DNA of 64,000 bases from Epiperipatus broadwayi (taxonomy: Eukaryota; Onychophora; Udeonychophora; Euonychophora; Peripatidae). Positions within the stretch are counted from its first letter, which is position 1, and every line of letters begins with the position of its first letter. The stretch spans positions 1,436,056-1,500,055 of the forward strand of contig JAQFVV010000141.1 of NCBI GenBank assembly GCA_028023455.1. The letters are read 5' to 3'. Below the pieces are notes generated by a model. The model saw only the letters and a list, made by a program, of their open reading frames with translations, was not told the DNA's origin and did no database searches. A program made the translations under genes and the position numbers. Below, piece after piece: positions 26,726 through 36,660 of the stretch.

Positions 26726-27037
26726 TTAATTTTTCTTGGGATATGGTAGTAAGCTTCGGGCATTATAGGTACCTCTTGTTCCATCAGGGGTTGAGACCAA
26801 AAAGGCGTTCTCACCCACTTGTTTCACAATTTCATAGGGGCCTTCGTAAAGATACATGAATTTTCTAAACATATGTTTCCGGAGATTACTCACATGGGGA
26901 GTTCTAATTAAAACAAAATAATGGACTTTAAAAGGATGTGGACTGGTTTTGGAATAACGAGTGCGTTTATCACCCATCTTTTTAAGCTTAATTCTGGCCA
27001 GTGCTTGGTCATGTTCCACATTATGCTGTTCCCCATA
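26726..27037 (-). pseudogene. Integrase C-terminal domain remnant (Gypsy pol)
   Basis: About 104 codons, with a likely Met at 27037. The product is basic and contains KVHYFVLIRTPHVSNL followed by YEGPYEIVKQVGENAFLV and a final SLLPYPKKN. That is the GPY/F-type C-terminal domain of Gypsy integrases, which binds DNA after the catalytic core. The protease, reverse transcriptase, RNase H and integrase core that should lie between gag and this point are absent: gag ends at 27112, only about 75 bp upstream. Upstream sequence in this frame (to about 27090) still looks integrase-like before a stop. This is an internal deletion of pol rather than an independent gene. Confidence 0.8.
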
Positions 27038-27111
27038 TGCTTAAAAATAGGGCCCCGAAGTGAGGAATGTTCCTGCGAGGTCCTTTTTAATTTAATGCCC
27101 CGCTACTTTTA

Positions 27112-28488
27112 CTACCTTTTATCTTTTTTCTTTGGTATTGTTGGGATACCACTAGTAGAAGGCTGATTCTCATTCAGAATTCTACTCTTAACTGTTGGCC
27201 TACTGAGGCAGCTATTCTGTCTACCATAGGGATTCATCCTATAATATCCTTTTTCTCTAACTAACTTCCTCTTTCCCAAATGTGACCTATCTGCGAAATT
27301 GATATTACTCACCATCGGATGGGTGTCTCTATTTACCCTAATTCTATTATCAATATTCCTATCGCTGGTCTCTAATGAATCTAAAATTTCTACTACCTCT
27401 TCTATGGTATGTCTGTCAGCAGCAATCAAGATCTGCTCTATATACCTCAGCAGATTATGGGAAATTATTCACACAATTTGTGTCTCAGATAAAGGATAAG
27501 CTGTCAAGGTTTTCAATTTGACGGCCTGACTCCTGAAAAACTGAGTATAATTACCCTTATTTACATGATATCTTTCCTGAGATATCTGATATCTCAGGTT
27601 ATCTTGGCGGTCTTCCCCCCAAAAACTGGCTAACTTAAGATATTTGAAGTCTCCATATGTTTCTGGTTTAATAAATAATGATTGCCACCAGTCTTTAGAT
27701 GCTGCACACAAATGGTTAGCGGCAATAGCAATCTTTTCTATCTCAGATAAATGACATAAGGTGAATAGCTCCTCCAGATTCTGGAGATACTCGTGTGGAT
27801 TCTCCAGATATTCACCTCTAAAACATTTTATTTTTAAGAATTTTAAGGCCATGGAGCTATTACTTTCTGGCTCTATCATGACTTTAATTCTAGCCTCATT
27901 TAATGGATCGTATATTGATTCTACTGGACTAATTACTGTATGTAACTCAGATATTACTTGGTTATTATGACCATTATTTGTTTCCTTTACTTGAGTTTCA
28001 GATAAACCTTTACTTTGAACAACTTTTTTACTTTTTGTAAAATTATCCCTATTATAGTTTATAGCTTGCATTCGACTCTCTAATTCTAACTTATAGTTCT
28101 GCCATTCACAGTCTATTCTCTTTGAACTATCTTTTAGGCCTACATTTAAGTGTTTAATCTGTTGTTCCAATTGGTTAATAGTTTCATCTTTATCTATCCT
28201 GAATTTATCTTCTAACCTTTGATAGACTTTACTCTCACACTGAGTCATTAATTCCCCTATTTCATCTTGGAGATTATTATGTAATAGCTGTGTATTACTC
28301 TTTATTATATCATTAAAATTTTCTACTCTTCCCATAACTTGACTTAGCTCACTTTCTAGATTTTGGTTAATCTCACATTGGGTCAACTCTTGAGTTTCTA
28401 GTTTAGCTATTAATCTGGTAATCTGGCTCTGACATCCTTTCACTACATTCTCAGGTGCTAGAGTTATATTTTTACTTCCTCTTTCAAA
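27112..28488 (-). pseudogene. Gypsy gag, capsid-like part, with in-frame TGA
   Basis: This frame is open from 28488 to 27112 except for one TGA at about 27466-27468. It has no ATG near its start and overlaps the upstream coiled-coil frame by about 25 nt in the -1 phase. The first ~150 codons are coiled coil. Then comes the retrotransposon gag core: GEYLENPHEYLQNLEELFTL, then KDWWQSLF, then FWGEDRQDNLRYQISQERY. After the TGA the frame continues with IAADRHTIEEVVEILDSLE, typical of the end of a Gypsy capsid region. The tail is basic. I see no CCHC zinc knuckle. Gag packages element RNA into virus-like particles. The stop and frame change probably mark decay, though readthrough or frameshifting cannot be excluded. 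Confidence 0.8.
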
Positions 28489-29249
28489 TTACTAACTTCA
28501 CTTCTAGCACTGTCTAATTCTCCCTTAATAGATTCAACTCTATCCTGAACTTCTCTTTGAAATACTACTGTTTCCTTTTGATAATTTCTTATTTCCTGTA
28601 CTTCATTGTTTAATACAATATATTGACTTTTAAAGTCCTGCTGGATAGCCTCAATCATATTTTCTGCCCTTTCAGAATTTGTTTCGATCTCTTTCCTTAT
28701 TCTTATTTCTAGCTTTTCAGAGGCCAATTTTGATTCTTCTACATGATTTCTCAAATCTTCCCTTAAGTCCTTTATCTCCTGTACTTGATTTTGAGATGTC
28801 TCTTTGATCTCCTGAATTTGATTCTCTAATTTAATATTTAAATTTTGTATCTGACTTTTTAATTCACTATTTGATTGTTCTAATTTACTATTTGAGTTTT
28901 GGATCTGACTTTTTAATTCACTTTTTAATTCACTATTTGAGTTTTGTATCTGACTTTTTAATTCACTTCTTAATTCACTATTTGAGTTTTGTATCTGACT
29001 TTTCAATTCACTATTTGATTTTTCTAATTTTTTCAAGAATTCCTCCAATGTATTTCTCATTAATTGATCTGGCTCATTTTCATGTTTTCCCTTAATTATT
29101 GTGGCTTCTTCTGGGTTATCTATATCCAAATCTTCCCCTTCCTCTTTTAATTGTACACTAAAATATGGAGTCTGTGTATCAGGGGATTGTAACTCTTGGG
29201 ATCCTCCCAAATCCTCAGAAATACTATGATTATCTTTGTTTTCACTCAT
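28464..29249 (-). CDS. Gag N-terminal coiled-coil region
   Basis: A frame of 261 codons from an ATG at 29249. The first ~55 residues are acidic. Residues ~65-140 are an expanded tandem coiled coil built from units such as NSELKSQIQ (five or more copies), followed by longer heptad sequence to the end. The strong repetition is also visible in the DNA (28880-29030). The frame ends EEVKI-stop at 28464. The following gag frame is in the -1 phase and overlaps it by about 25 nt at gtaaaaatataa, so the two were probably one gag polypeptide joined by a frameshift, or separated by a 1-nt indel. A coiled-coil N-terminus suggests self-association during particle assembly. Confidence 0.65.
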   Translation of the reverse strand: MSENKDNHSISEDLGGSQELQSPDTQTPYFSVQLKEEGEDLDIDNPEEATIIKGKHENEPDQLMRNTLEEFLKKLEKSNSELKSQIQNSNSELRSELKSQIQNSNSELKSELKSQIQNSNSKLEQSNSELKSQIQNLNIKLENQIQEIKETSQNQVQEIKDLREDLRNHVEESKLASEKLEIRIRKEIETNSERAENMIEAIQQDFKSQYIVLNNEVQEIRNYQKETVVFQREVQDRVESIKGELDSARSEVSNLKEEVKI

Positions 29250-29849
29250 ATTAAAATTCTAACTCTTTTAGTATTTAACAGTACTGAAATATTAGCAATG
29301 AACTATTAATAAATTTATCAATAAGAAATGATTGACAAGACATCCTGCCTCCATGCCTCTCCTACCAAAAACAATCCACACCAAAAACTATGCTCTGACA
29401 TTTAATATCCCTAAAGCTCCAACATTAACTACTAAATATGCTTTTTTTTTCACATGCTTCTTGGTCCATATAAATCTCATTAGATATTATGTAATATAGC
29501 ATAAGTGCCAATCACAAGACCAGACAAACAGATCATCATAAATGATAAAATCATTACAGTGTTTTATGGAATTGCCTACAGACCACAACATCCTAAACTG
29601 ACAACTTAATTATTTATTTTTCAGTGGCAAAAGATTAGATCATATAATAGATATTCACATAATATCTTATGGCTAAAACAATTCATTATTGGCAAATATT
29701 TTTAATCAATGAATAACTAATCCATTCAAGTGCAAACAGTATTAATATTGACTTCTAGAAAAGTTTACTAAATTCCTCGTGGCCAGCTATAGCCATCGAT
29801 GGCCCCTTTAGTTGGGCGGCCATTTCTAACCCAATAAACAAATCACCTT
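29250..29849 (-). other. 5' leader of the Gypsy element
   Basis: About 600 bp between the gag ATG and the LTR-derived fragment. The minus strand contains tggccgcccaac about 25-30 bp inside the LTR-fragment edge. It could be a primer-binding-site remnant (TGG start), but its spacing is wrong for a standard element. No ORF of note. Confidence 0.4.
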
Positions 29850-30160
29850 ATAATTTTTCGTGATTCTTTTAGTTACATCTGTCATTTTTGAACTTTAGTG
29901 TGAGACAATAAATTTTTAAGTATAAAAGGTTTTTAAATAGGCAGATGGCACAGGAAATCAGGATATCTTATCAAAAAATTTTAGCCACACATTATATTAT
30001 TATAATTTTACTTTGATTACATTTATTTCTGCAAAATAAAATGAAAAAATTGAGTTACCAAATTTCAGCACTGTTCCTTCCTTGAAAACTAAAAGCAGAC
30101 TATATTTTTCAAAGTCAAAATGATCTTGACTTTAGCGACCTCTTAAAGAAAAATAATCAT
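29850..30160 (-). repeat. LTR-internal fragment, third copy
   Basis: 311 bp matching 25772-26082 (offset about 4078 bp), and therefore also the corresponding middle part of the right-hand repeat. It abuts the right-hand repeat at 30160/30161 without spacer. Such a join is expected from unequal recombination between tandem or nested copies, not from normal LTR retrotransposon replication. Confidence 0.8.
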
Positions 30161-30162
30161 TT

Positions 30163-31671
30163 TGGGATCCAAAGAAAATAAAATATACATATTCTAACAT
30201 AATGAACAGTTGACAATAGACGATAAACATACACAATTCTTTTCTTTTTTATTATTGACGATACGTACAATTCATATTAGCTAGCTTACTTATGGACGGA
30301 AAGGCGCAATTTTTCCGAGATTATTCTGATAATAACTGCAGCTGATTTACATGTATAGGAAGTTTTACTAACTCCAACTGATGTGTAATATAATATATCA
30401 TTTATTTTATCATTAAGTCACTAAGATATTTGGTTTTGTTCATACTTTAGGAATTATAAATTTTTTTTAACGGTAACTTCTCCATAAGACTGCCCCTATA
30501 TAACTCTTCCTATATTTAATCTGAGAAAGTTTATATTTTTCTTTTCCAAAAAAAATATACAGGTTCATAATTTAATCTTATTTATCATTATTATTATTTC
30601 CAGACAATTCTTTGTGAATAAAACATATTTTAACGTATGTAACTACATTACTTGTAAAGGCAGACAATATTGAGAAAGAGCGCGAAAATGTTTCTAGTTG
30701 ATTTTCCTTGGTTTCAAAATATTTCTTTCAATTATTATCTTTTTTCTTTCTATACCAAGAAAATATCAATAAATGACATAAAGTTAATAAATAATTAATC
30801 TTTTCTTGGAAATCGCTTCTTTTCCTTAATTTAGATATAATATAATTTTTCGTGATTCTTTTAGTTACATCTGTCATTTTTTAACTTTAGCGTGAGACAA
30901 TAAATTTTTAAGTATAAAAGGTTTTTAAATAGGCAGATGACACAGGAAATCAGGATATCTTATCAAAAAATTTTAGCCACACATTATATTATTAAAATTT
31001 TACTTTGATTACATTTATTTCTGCAAAATAAAATGAAAAAATTGAGTTACCAAATTTCAGCACTGTTCCTTCCTTGAAAACTAAAAGCAGACTATATTTT
31101 TCAAAGTCAAAATGATCTTGACTTTAGCGACCTCTTACAGAAAAATAATCATTTGATTATAACATAAACAAAAGAAAGGAAAAACCTATTACAATCATAT
31201 AGTTTTAGTATTATTTAAATAGATTACAAAGTGATTTGACAATAAAAAAAATTAATAATAAATACATTAAATTAACAATCAGTGATGTATAATTCTTTAA
31301 ACATTATTTTTTTTTCTTTTTTTTTCTTTTTTACAAAAAGAAATTACCAGAAGTTATTGTGCTTTATGATAAGACACTCATCCACTCTCCCCTCTACCCA
31401 TCCAAAATCAATTACTGTTTAGCTTTTATACCATATTAATATGCTCTAATTATTAATATCTCAATTAAATTATTCATGTTCTCTCTTTAAAAATGACATT
31501 GAGTTATTAAATCTATTAGTTATTCACCCAAAACATGCCAAAGTGAGTGAATAGCATACTTTATTAATCAATTATTACTATTGTTATTTTATCTTTTTAT
31601 TTCTTTAAAGAATAGCATTGTTTTCCTGCAGAAATAATGCCAAGTAAACCAAGTGTCAATAACACTAGGTT

Positions 31672-31674
<3 letters not shown>
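30163..31674 (-). repeat. Gypsy element terminal direct repeat (right, 5' end)
   Basis: About 1512 bp nearly identical to 25093-26604. On the minus strand it starts TGTAACCTAG at 31674 directly next to a (TA)n array. The few differences (single substitutions and indels, for example a one-base poly-T change near 30530) suggest a fairly young duplication. Its inner edge does not lead into a primer-binding site but into the 311-bp fragment at 29850-30160. Confidence 0.75.

Positions 31675-31749
<75 letters not shown>
31675..31749. repeat. (TA)n microsatellite
   Basis: About 37 TA units with one aga interruption, separating the Gypsy terminal repeat from the right half of the old family 2 LTR. 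Confidence 0.95.
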
Positions 31750-31750
<1 letters not shown>

Positions 31751-31898
31751 CAACTCATATGCAACCCAAACTTATACACCATATTTTAAAATTTTAAATT
31801 ACTTAAGTATTAATTTTGACATTTGTTAAATGTTTGTTTTTTTTTTAGAAAACAAGACACTTTCTAATTAAAAATAAAAGTCAAAAAAATATTGATCT

Positions 31899-31942
<44 letters not shown>

Positions 31943-32367
31943 TAAAATTATTTACTACCTTTGTTTTTAAAGTTTAACTTGTTCATTTTTCTTTTCAAAA
32001 GTCAACTTGTTCCATTGTTTTTTTATTCCTTTATATTTCTTTAATATTAGAATGCATTCTAGCCAAAGTTAAATTGACGAAATAGCACGTTAAAGAAAAA
32101 TATCGGTTTCCAAGCACATATATATATATTTCATTTTTTTAAACATTTCTCTTTTTGAAAAATAAATAATAATTGACATGTTGAATCCAGTACATTAACT
32201 AATTTTAGTTACTTTCAGATTGTTATTAGATTTACCATTATAAATTCCAGATAGCTGTATCAAATTTCAGCTTCAGTCGCGGTGAAATTCAAGTGTTGAA
32301 ATTTGTCTAGTTTTTCTTATTAAATTGACTTGGGATAAAAGAAAAGAAATGGTGCAGCTCCCTGGCT

Positions 32368-32433
<66 letters not shown>

Positions 32434-32725
32434 CCGTTCATGGTATTATGTGTTTACTACAGTAATTTATCTTATTTAATTATTCTCAAGAATGGCAATT
32501 CCAAAGAAACAAAATACAACTAATTTTATTCTTCAGTTTTTTTAATAACTATCTCCATAATGATGCTCCTTTTGTTGCTGCTGTTGTTGTTTTCCACATG
32601 CTACAGAACGCACAGTTTTTGAAAACCAATGTTACATATGTTTTCCTTTAAACAATTAACATTCAAAAAATAAAAAAATATCAATCATATAAAAAATTAT
32701 TAAATTGAAAACTTATTTGACAGCT
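31743..32725 (+). mobile_element. Family 2 LTR, old copy, right half
   Basis: Colinear with 38625-39553 and 43707-44630. Landmarks are ttagaatgcattct, aaatttcagct-cag-cgcg, atg-tgcagctcc-gctg and the trinucleotide-rich ttgttgctgctgttgttg region. It is diverged by substitutions and interrupted by internal (TA)n arrays at 31902-31939 and 32371-32430, where the younger copies have only a few TA units. The terminal 290 bp of the LTR are missing. Confidence 0.8.
32371..32430. repeat. (TA)n microsatellite
   Basis: 30 AT units inside the old LTR copy, at the place where younger LTR copies have gcgatatattttt. It grew in situ from a short AT seed. Another array is at 31902-31939. Confidence 0.95.

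Positions 32726-32762
<37 letters not shown>
32726..32762. repeat. (TA)n(TG)n compound microsatellite
   Basis: About 9 TA units followed by about 9 GT units, at the point where similarity to the family 2 LTR ends. The stretch from here to 33135 shows nothing further. Confidence 0.9.
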
Positions 32763-33135
32763 TTGTAATGTTTTGTGTTTAAATTTTGAAATAGCCATTT
32801 TGTTGTGCTTTATGATGAAAACCAGTCTGCTAATTGAAATATTAAAGCAGTTTTACAGAGAAGTAATTGTGTGCTGTTTTTTATTATTTTTTATTTTATT
32901 TTTCCTTTAATTCATTCATATATTTATTATTTTCATATATATTGTGAAATAAAATGTTTTATAATAGTACTTTAAAAATTTGAAATTATTATTCAGTGAT
33001 TATTTTAGTATAAAAGGCTACATATTTTAAATAAATATTATGCAGTAAATATTATCTGTGTTCATTTGTACTTTTCCTTTCAAACATTCTTAATATATGC
33101 TCACTTACCCTTCTATGTTATTTGTTACAAAGTTT

Positions 33136-33147
33136 ATGTCCACCTTT
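33136..33147. repeat. Target site duplication, left
   Basis: atgtccaccttt, repeated exactly at 33251-33262 on the other side of the tRNA-like insertion. Confidence 0.85.
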
Positions 33148-33250
33148 TTTTTAAATGTCATAGCATCAGCCGGGACGCGAACCCGCAACCCGAGCAACTA
33201 CCTGCAAGTGCAAAGCAGTCATGCTGACCTCTTGACCACCAATGCAAGAC
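33148..33250 (-). mobile_element. Retroposed tRNA-like sequence (SINE or tRNA pseudogene)
   Basis: On the minus strand a ~90-nt tRNA-like molecule can be folded. GCATTGG and CTGATGC form a complete 7-bp acceptor stem (two G-T pairs). A D-stem GTC/GAC is present. The anticodon loop TTGCACT would give anticodon GCA (Cys). The variable region is long, and the T-arm CGGGTTCGCGTCCCG holds the Pol III B-box GGTTCGCGTCC. The 3' side runs into an A-rich tail (plus-strand T-run at 33144-33152). A 12-bp exact direct repeat flanks it, so it arrived by retroposition, presumably using LINE machinery. The body is only the tRNA part, shorter than a typical SINE. The four-nucleotide anticodon-stem match and long variable arm make a working tRNA gene unlikely. 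Confidence 0.8.
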
Positions 33251-33262
33251 ATGTCCACCTTT
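33251..33262. repeat. Target site duplication, right
   Basis: Exact second copy of the 12-bp sequence at 33136-33147. Confidence 0.85.
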
Positions 33263-33415
33263 ATATATACATATATTCCATTTTGAAAGTTGAGTTGAAA
33301 ATGATTATGAAAAAATTGAAAATATTTCTTTATGAATTTTTATTTATATTATATTATAAATTATTTACAGTTGTTTGGAATATATTTAAGTTTCGTTTTA
33401 TATATATATATATAT

Positions 33416-35591
33416 TGTAATGATCTGGAGAATAACACTTACCATGATCTGCACTACAGGGCGCCATCTAGGCATTTGAACCTAGAAAAAATTATAAAGT
33501 AGGCAGATACGTAAGTAAAAAAAAACTTTTTTTTTAAAAATATTTTGGTTCCGGTCGTTAGCCCATGTCACTAGCTCAGTGGAATAGCAGAGATTTAATA
33601 ATATAATATCTTATCTACTTATACTTTTTTTAAAAAATGAATAAAATAAGCCACTGCCAGTAATTAACATACAAACATTTATTAACGCACATATATAAGA
33701 TTTAAAATTATTTTAGCATCAGTTTACCTTTTAAAATTTAACTTACATTTTTAACTTTGATTTTAATTTACATCTTAATTTTTACAACTTTACATTTTAA
33801 TTTTTTATAAGTTTGCACAGAGGAGTTTATAAAAGTTTGTTTTAAAATGTTGAGTATAGATCTGTTACATAGATTACAACGGTTAAAAACATTTCAAAAT
33901 AAAGATAAACGATCAAAATATAAAATCATTGATACCGACAATTGCAGAGGGAAATTTATAAGTAACCCAATAGTATTCACCATAAGATACTTGCATTGTC
34001 ATCAATAACTTAAAAGACATCTGAATAAATACATTATAGATACTCACTGTAAGGTATCATTATTTATCGAATGTCTATATATTTTGATCAAATATGAAAA
34101 CCCAAAACATACTTAAATGATAACCAATCCATACAAGCATCTATAAACAACTTAAATTTAACACATTTTTATTTAGGGTCGAGTATGAATAGACTACATA
34201 GATTTGCATTTGAAAATAAAATATTCTATCCCTATTCAACCTTAGGCTAAAATTCGCAGTCAAACCGGCATCAATTCATCTGATACATCAATGTATTCAA
34301 TGTAATATGGAATATGGCAGCACCAAAAAGATTAAGAGAAGACATTGACTCTCGTCAGATAGGAATATTACATCTATCTAACGAGAAGAACAATAATAAA
34401 AAAAACTCCTTAGAAAGGAACTGCGTTCTCCGTCTTATAATTCCTTCCATAGGCAAATGGGTGAGTGTGGCGTATATATAAACGATTCTGCCAGTAGTGA
34501 ATCTCTGACTACATCTACTAACTACATCAATATATCCAATCCATTGACCCAACTTAACAATGACACAAATAACCTAATATTACCCTCCCCTAATATAACT
34601 TTACAAATCTATACAGCCATTCACGCCCGACTTAAGTTTAACATTGATATATTTTAATTTATTGGAAAACAGAAATCAAAAATAAACTTAAAGAACAAAA
34701 TTAAATAAATGGAAATGATTTTAAATAAATAAATAAAAAATACATCAAATAACATTATTAATAAAGAATTTAGTTTGGTCAGATAGGATTCTATTGCATT
34801 ATTTACTAAAAAAATTAAAAATTAGAGTTCTTATTGTTTCAAGTGAATATAAAGTTCTTATGATTTTTAAAACATCCAACTTTATCCATTGCTTGCCATG
34901 AACGTGAATTCCCACACTGTCCTAAAGAGGTTGATATTCTGCAGGCTGATTTATTTATCCATCCGAAGATTTTTGCTTTAACTAGTCCTCAATGTAGAAA
35001 ACGGTAGTTCATTTCTCTTTCTTTATTAGCAGAACTGAAGGGATTGAAGAGTGTGTCTTTTCAATCCCTTCTCCTTCACTTCAGCACTAACACATATCTG
35101 TCACATCGTAAATAATCTATCATAATTAATAATTTCCAAACTTGTCTTTTTATATTAATTTGAAGGATTGAATTTACATTGCGTCATCGATGAGATGAAC
35201 TTTTCGTTGAGGTCCGATTTCCTGATGGATTTCTTTCATTTGCTAAAAGTTTCTATTGTTTTCCTATCTGACCAATGCTTATACATTTAAATGCCCAAGG
35301 CTAGTTTACTAATTAAAATAATCATTTCCATTTTCTGATTACTTAATGTGTTTTCCAAAATTAAAGATATATTTTAATCTCTAAATCTTTTTAAGATTTA
35401 GTTTTAAAATACTTTTTTTTAAATAAAGTTTTATTTTAATAAATATTTATCTGTGCGATTTTATATATATGCGAGTTTAAGATGATTTTTTAATTTTCAG
35501 TTTTTAATTCTTAAAAAAAGAAATTTTTATTGGCGAACTTTTTTTTTTTGTTTACTAATAAAAAATCATGTAACGTACATATATGCCTGTT

Positions 35592-35594
<3 letters not shown>
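33416..35594 (-). mobile_element. Family 3 element, 2.18 kb, in (TA)n
   Basis: Bounded on the left by (TA)n then TGTAATGATCTGG, and on the right by GCCTGTTACA then (TA)n. The ends of the copy at 49356-51573, which lies in the opposite orientation, match it. Some 25 bp match at one end (TGTAAC..GGCATATATG..CGTTACAT pattern) and about 400 bp at the other (tctatactcaacattt, gagctagtgac, acgtatctgcctact). The interior has no long ORF and is poorly conserved between copies. TG...CA termini, the TATA and AATAAA signals in the other copy, and the length suggest a solo LTR of a retrotransposon. A non-coding composite element is the alternative. Confidence 0.7.

Positions 35595-35621
<27 letters not shown>
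35595..35621. repeat. (TA)n microsatellite
   Basis: About 13 units between the family 3 element and the Penelope-like element. Confidence 0.9.
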
Positions 35622-35622
<1 letters not shown>

Positions 35623-35639
35623 CAAAACTGTCTAACACT

Positions 35640-35775
35640 ATACTAGCAAAAACAAAAATGCAAAACCATAAAACAATACAATACTAGATTAAATACAAAA
35701 TTTTACCAAAATCCTTACACAACCATGGTTTCATCTACTACAAATAGACCTTCTCAAGTGAAAATCAAACTGAAG

Positions 35776-35814
<39 letters not shown>

Positions 35815-35927
35815 AACAAACAAACCTTTGTATATATATATATATATATATATACAAACAAACCTTCCCATAATTCATTTCAAACACCACCTTCCCTTAA
35901 TATCAAAAGAAGTCTTCATAAGATTGA
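35640..35927 (+). repeat. PLE terminal repeat, left, with TA arrays
   Basis: Consists of a 140-bp non-repetitive block, a TA array (35780-35812), a short acaaacaaacctttg block, a second TA array (35831-35854) and then aaacaaaccttcccataatt ... cataagattgat. The inverted partner is 37838-37922 plus 44929-45060. Confidence 0.75.
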
Positions 35928-36067
35928 TAGCCTCAGAATCAAGGAGTTTTATCATCAAAGTATCTTCTTTTCTTCTTTTTAACTCATTCTTTTCATAAAA
36001 AATAACCAAAGCATTGTTAAACAATATTCTATGACCTGTATTCAATTCATGAATATATAAAGCTGAG

Positions 36068-36660
36068 TTAAGATACCTTTTGTGTAACTCTACTTATATG
36101 AACCTTAACTCCATAATTAAGGCTAAATTTACTCTGGCCTACATAAAATTTACCACAACTACATGGAATTTTATAAACAATACCAGGAATAGACCTACTA
36201 TCAATAGACTGCTTTGAACCATTAAGTAATGAACTCAAATAAGAACCTTTCCTCCATGCAACCTTCATTCCACCTAACAAATGACTATTCCTATAAACCA
36301 AATTATATATTGATGCTTTAAATGGTAAAGACATATAATCATCACCCTTACCAACAAAATTCTTATCATCCAAATCATGACTATAAACATTATTATTAAA
36401 TAGCACTTTTTTAATAAAATCATGATTATAACCCAATTTTACATATTCAGCAGCAAATTGACTTCTTTGAATATCAGCATCATTATTAAAATTATTAAGT
36501 CTTCTATTCCGACAACAAAAATTCAACAAATACATTTTCTTGTGTATAAAAGGCTAATAACTATCAGGCCTAATCATATTTCTCAAATTTTTAGGTTTTA
36601 TAAAATGACTACAAAACAAAACATCATTAACCTTCTCAACATTTAAATCTAAAAACTTTA
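36068..36660 (-). pseudogene. PLE C-terminal region: RT thumb and GIY-YIG endonuclease
   Basis: An open frame of 155 codons from 36535, with the same frame readable from about 36660 across one TAG. It begins with the thumb-like sequence FAAEYVKLGYNHDFIKKVL and continues with a linker ending LLGGMKVAWRKGSYLSSLL. The nuclease follows: GIVYKIPCSCGKFYVGQSKF. These contain the first Tyr of the GIY half and the YVG of the second half, with the CxC typical of PLE nucleases. In the following helix, where PLE nucleases carry an Arg before ExH, this copy reads NYGVKVH, so the Arg seems changed to Gly (one base). The frame stops soon after. The endonuclease domain is therefore probably dead. Confidence 0.75.

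Noticed and set aside
28871-29095. Plus-strand frame opposite the gag coiled coil
   Set aside because: Antisense to the repetitive gag DNA; it appears open only because the repeat lacks stops in that frame.
33097-33420. 107-codon plus-strand frame
   Set aside because: It runs through the retroposed tRNA-like sequence, its target duplications and a TA array; not a gene.
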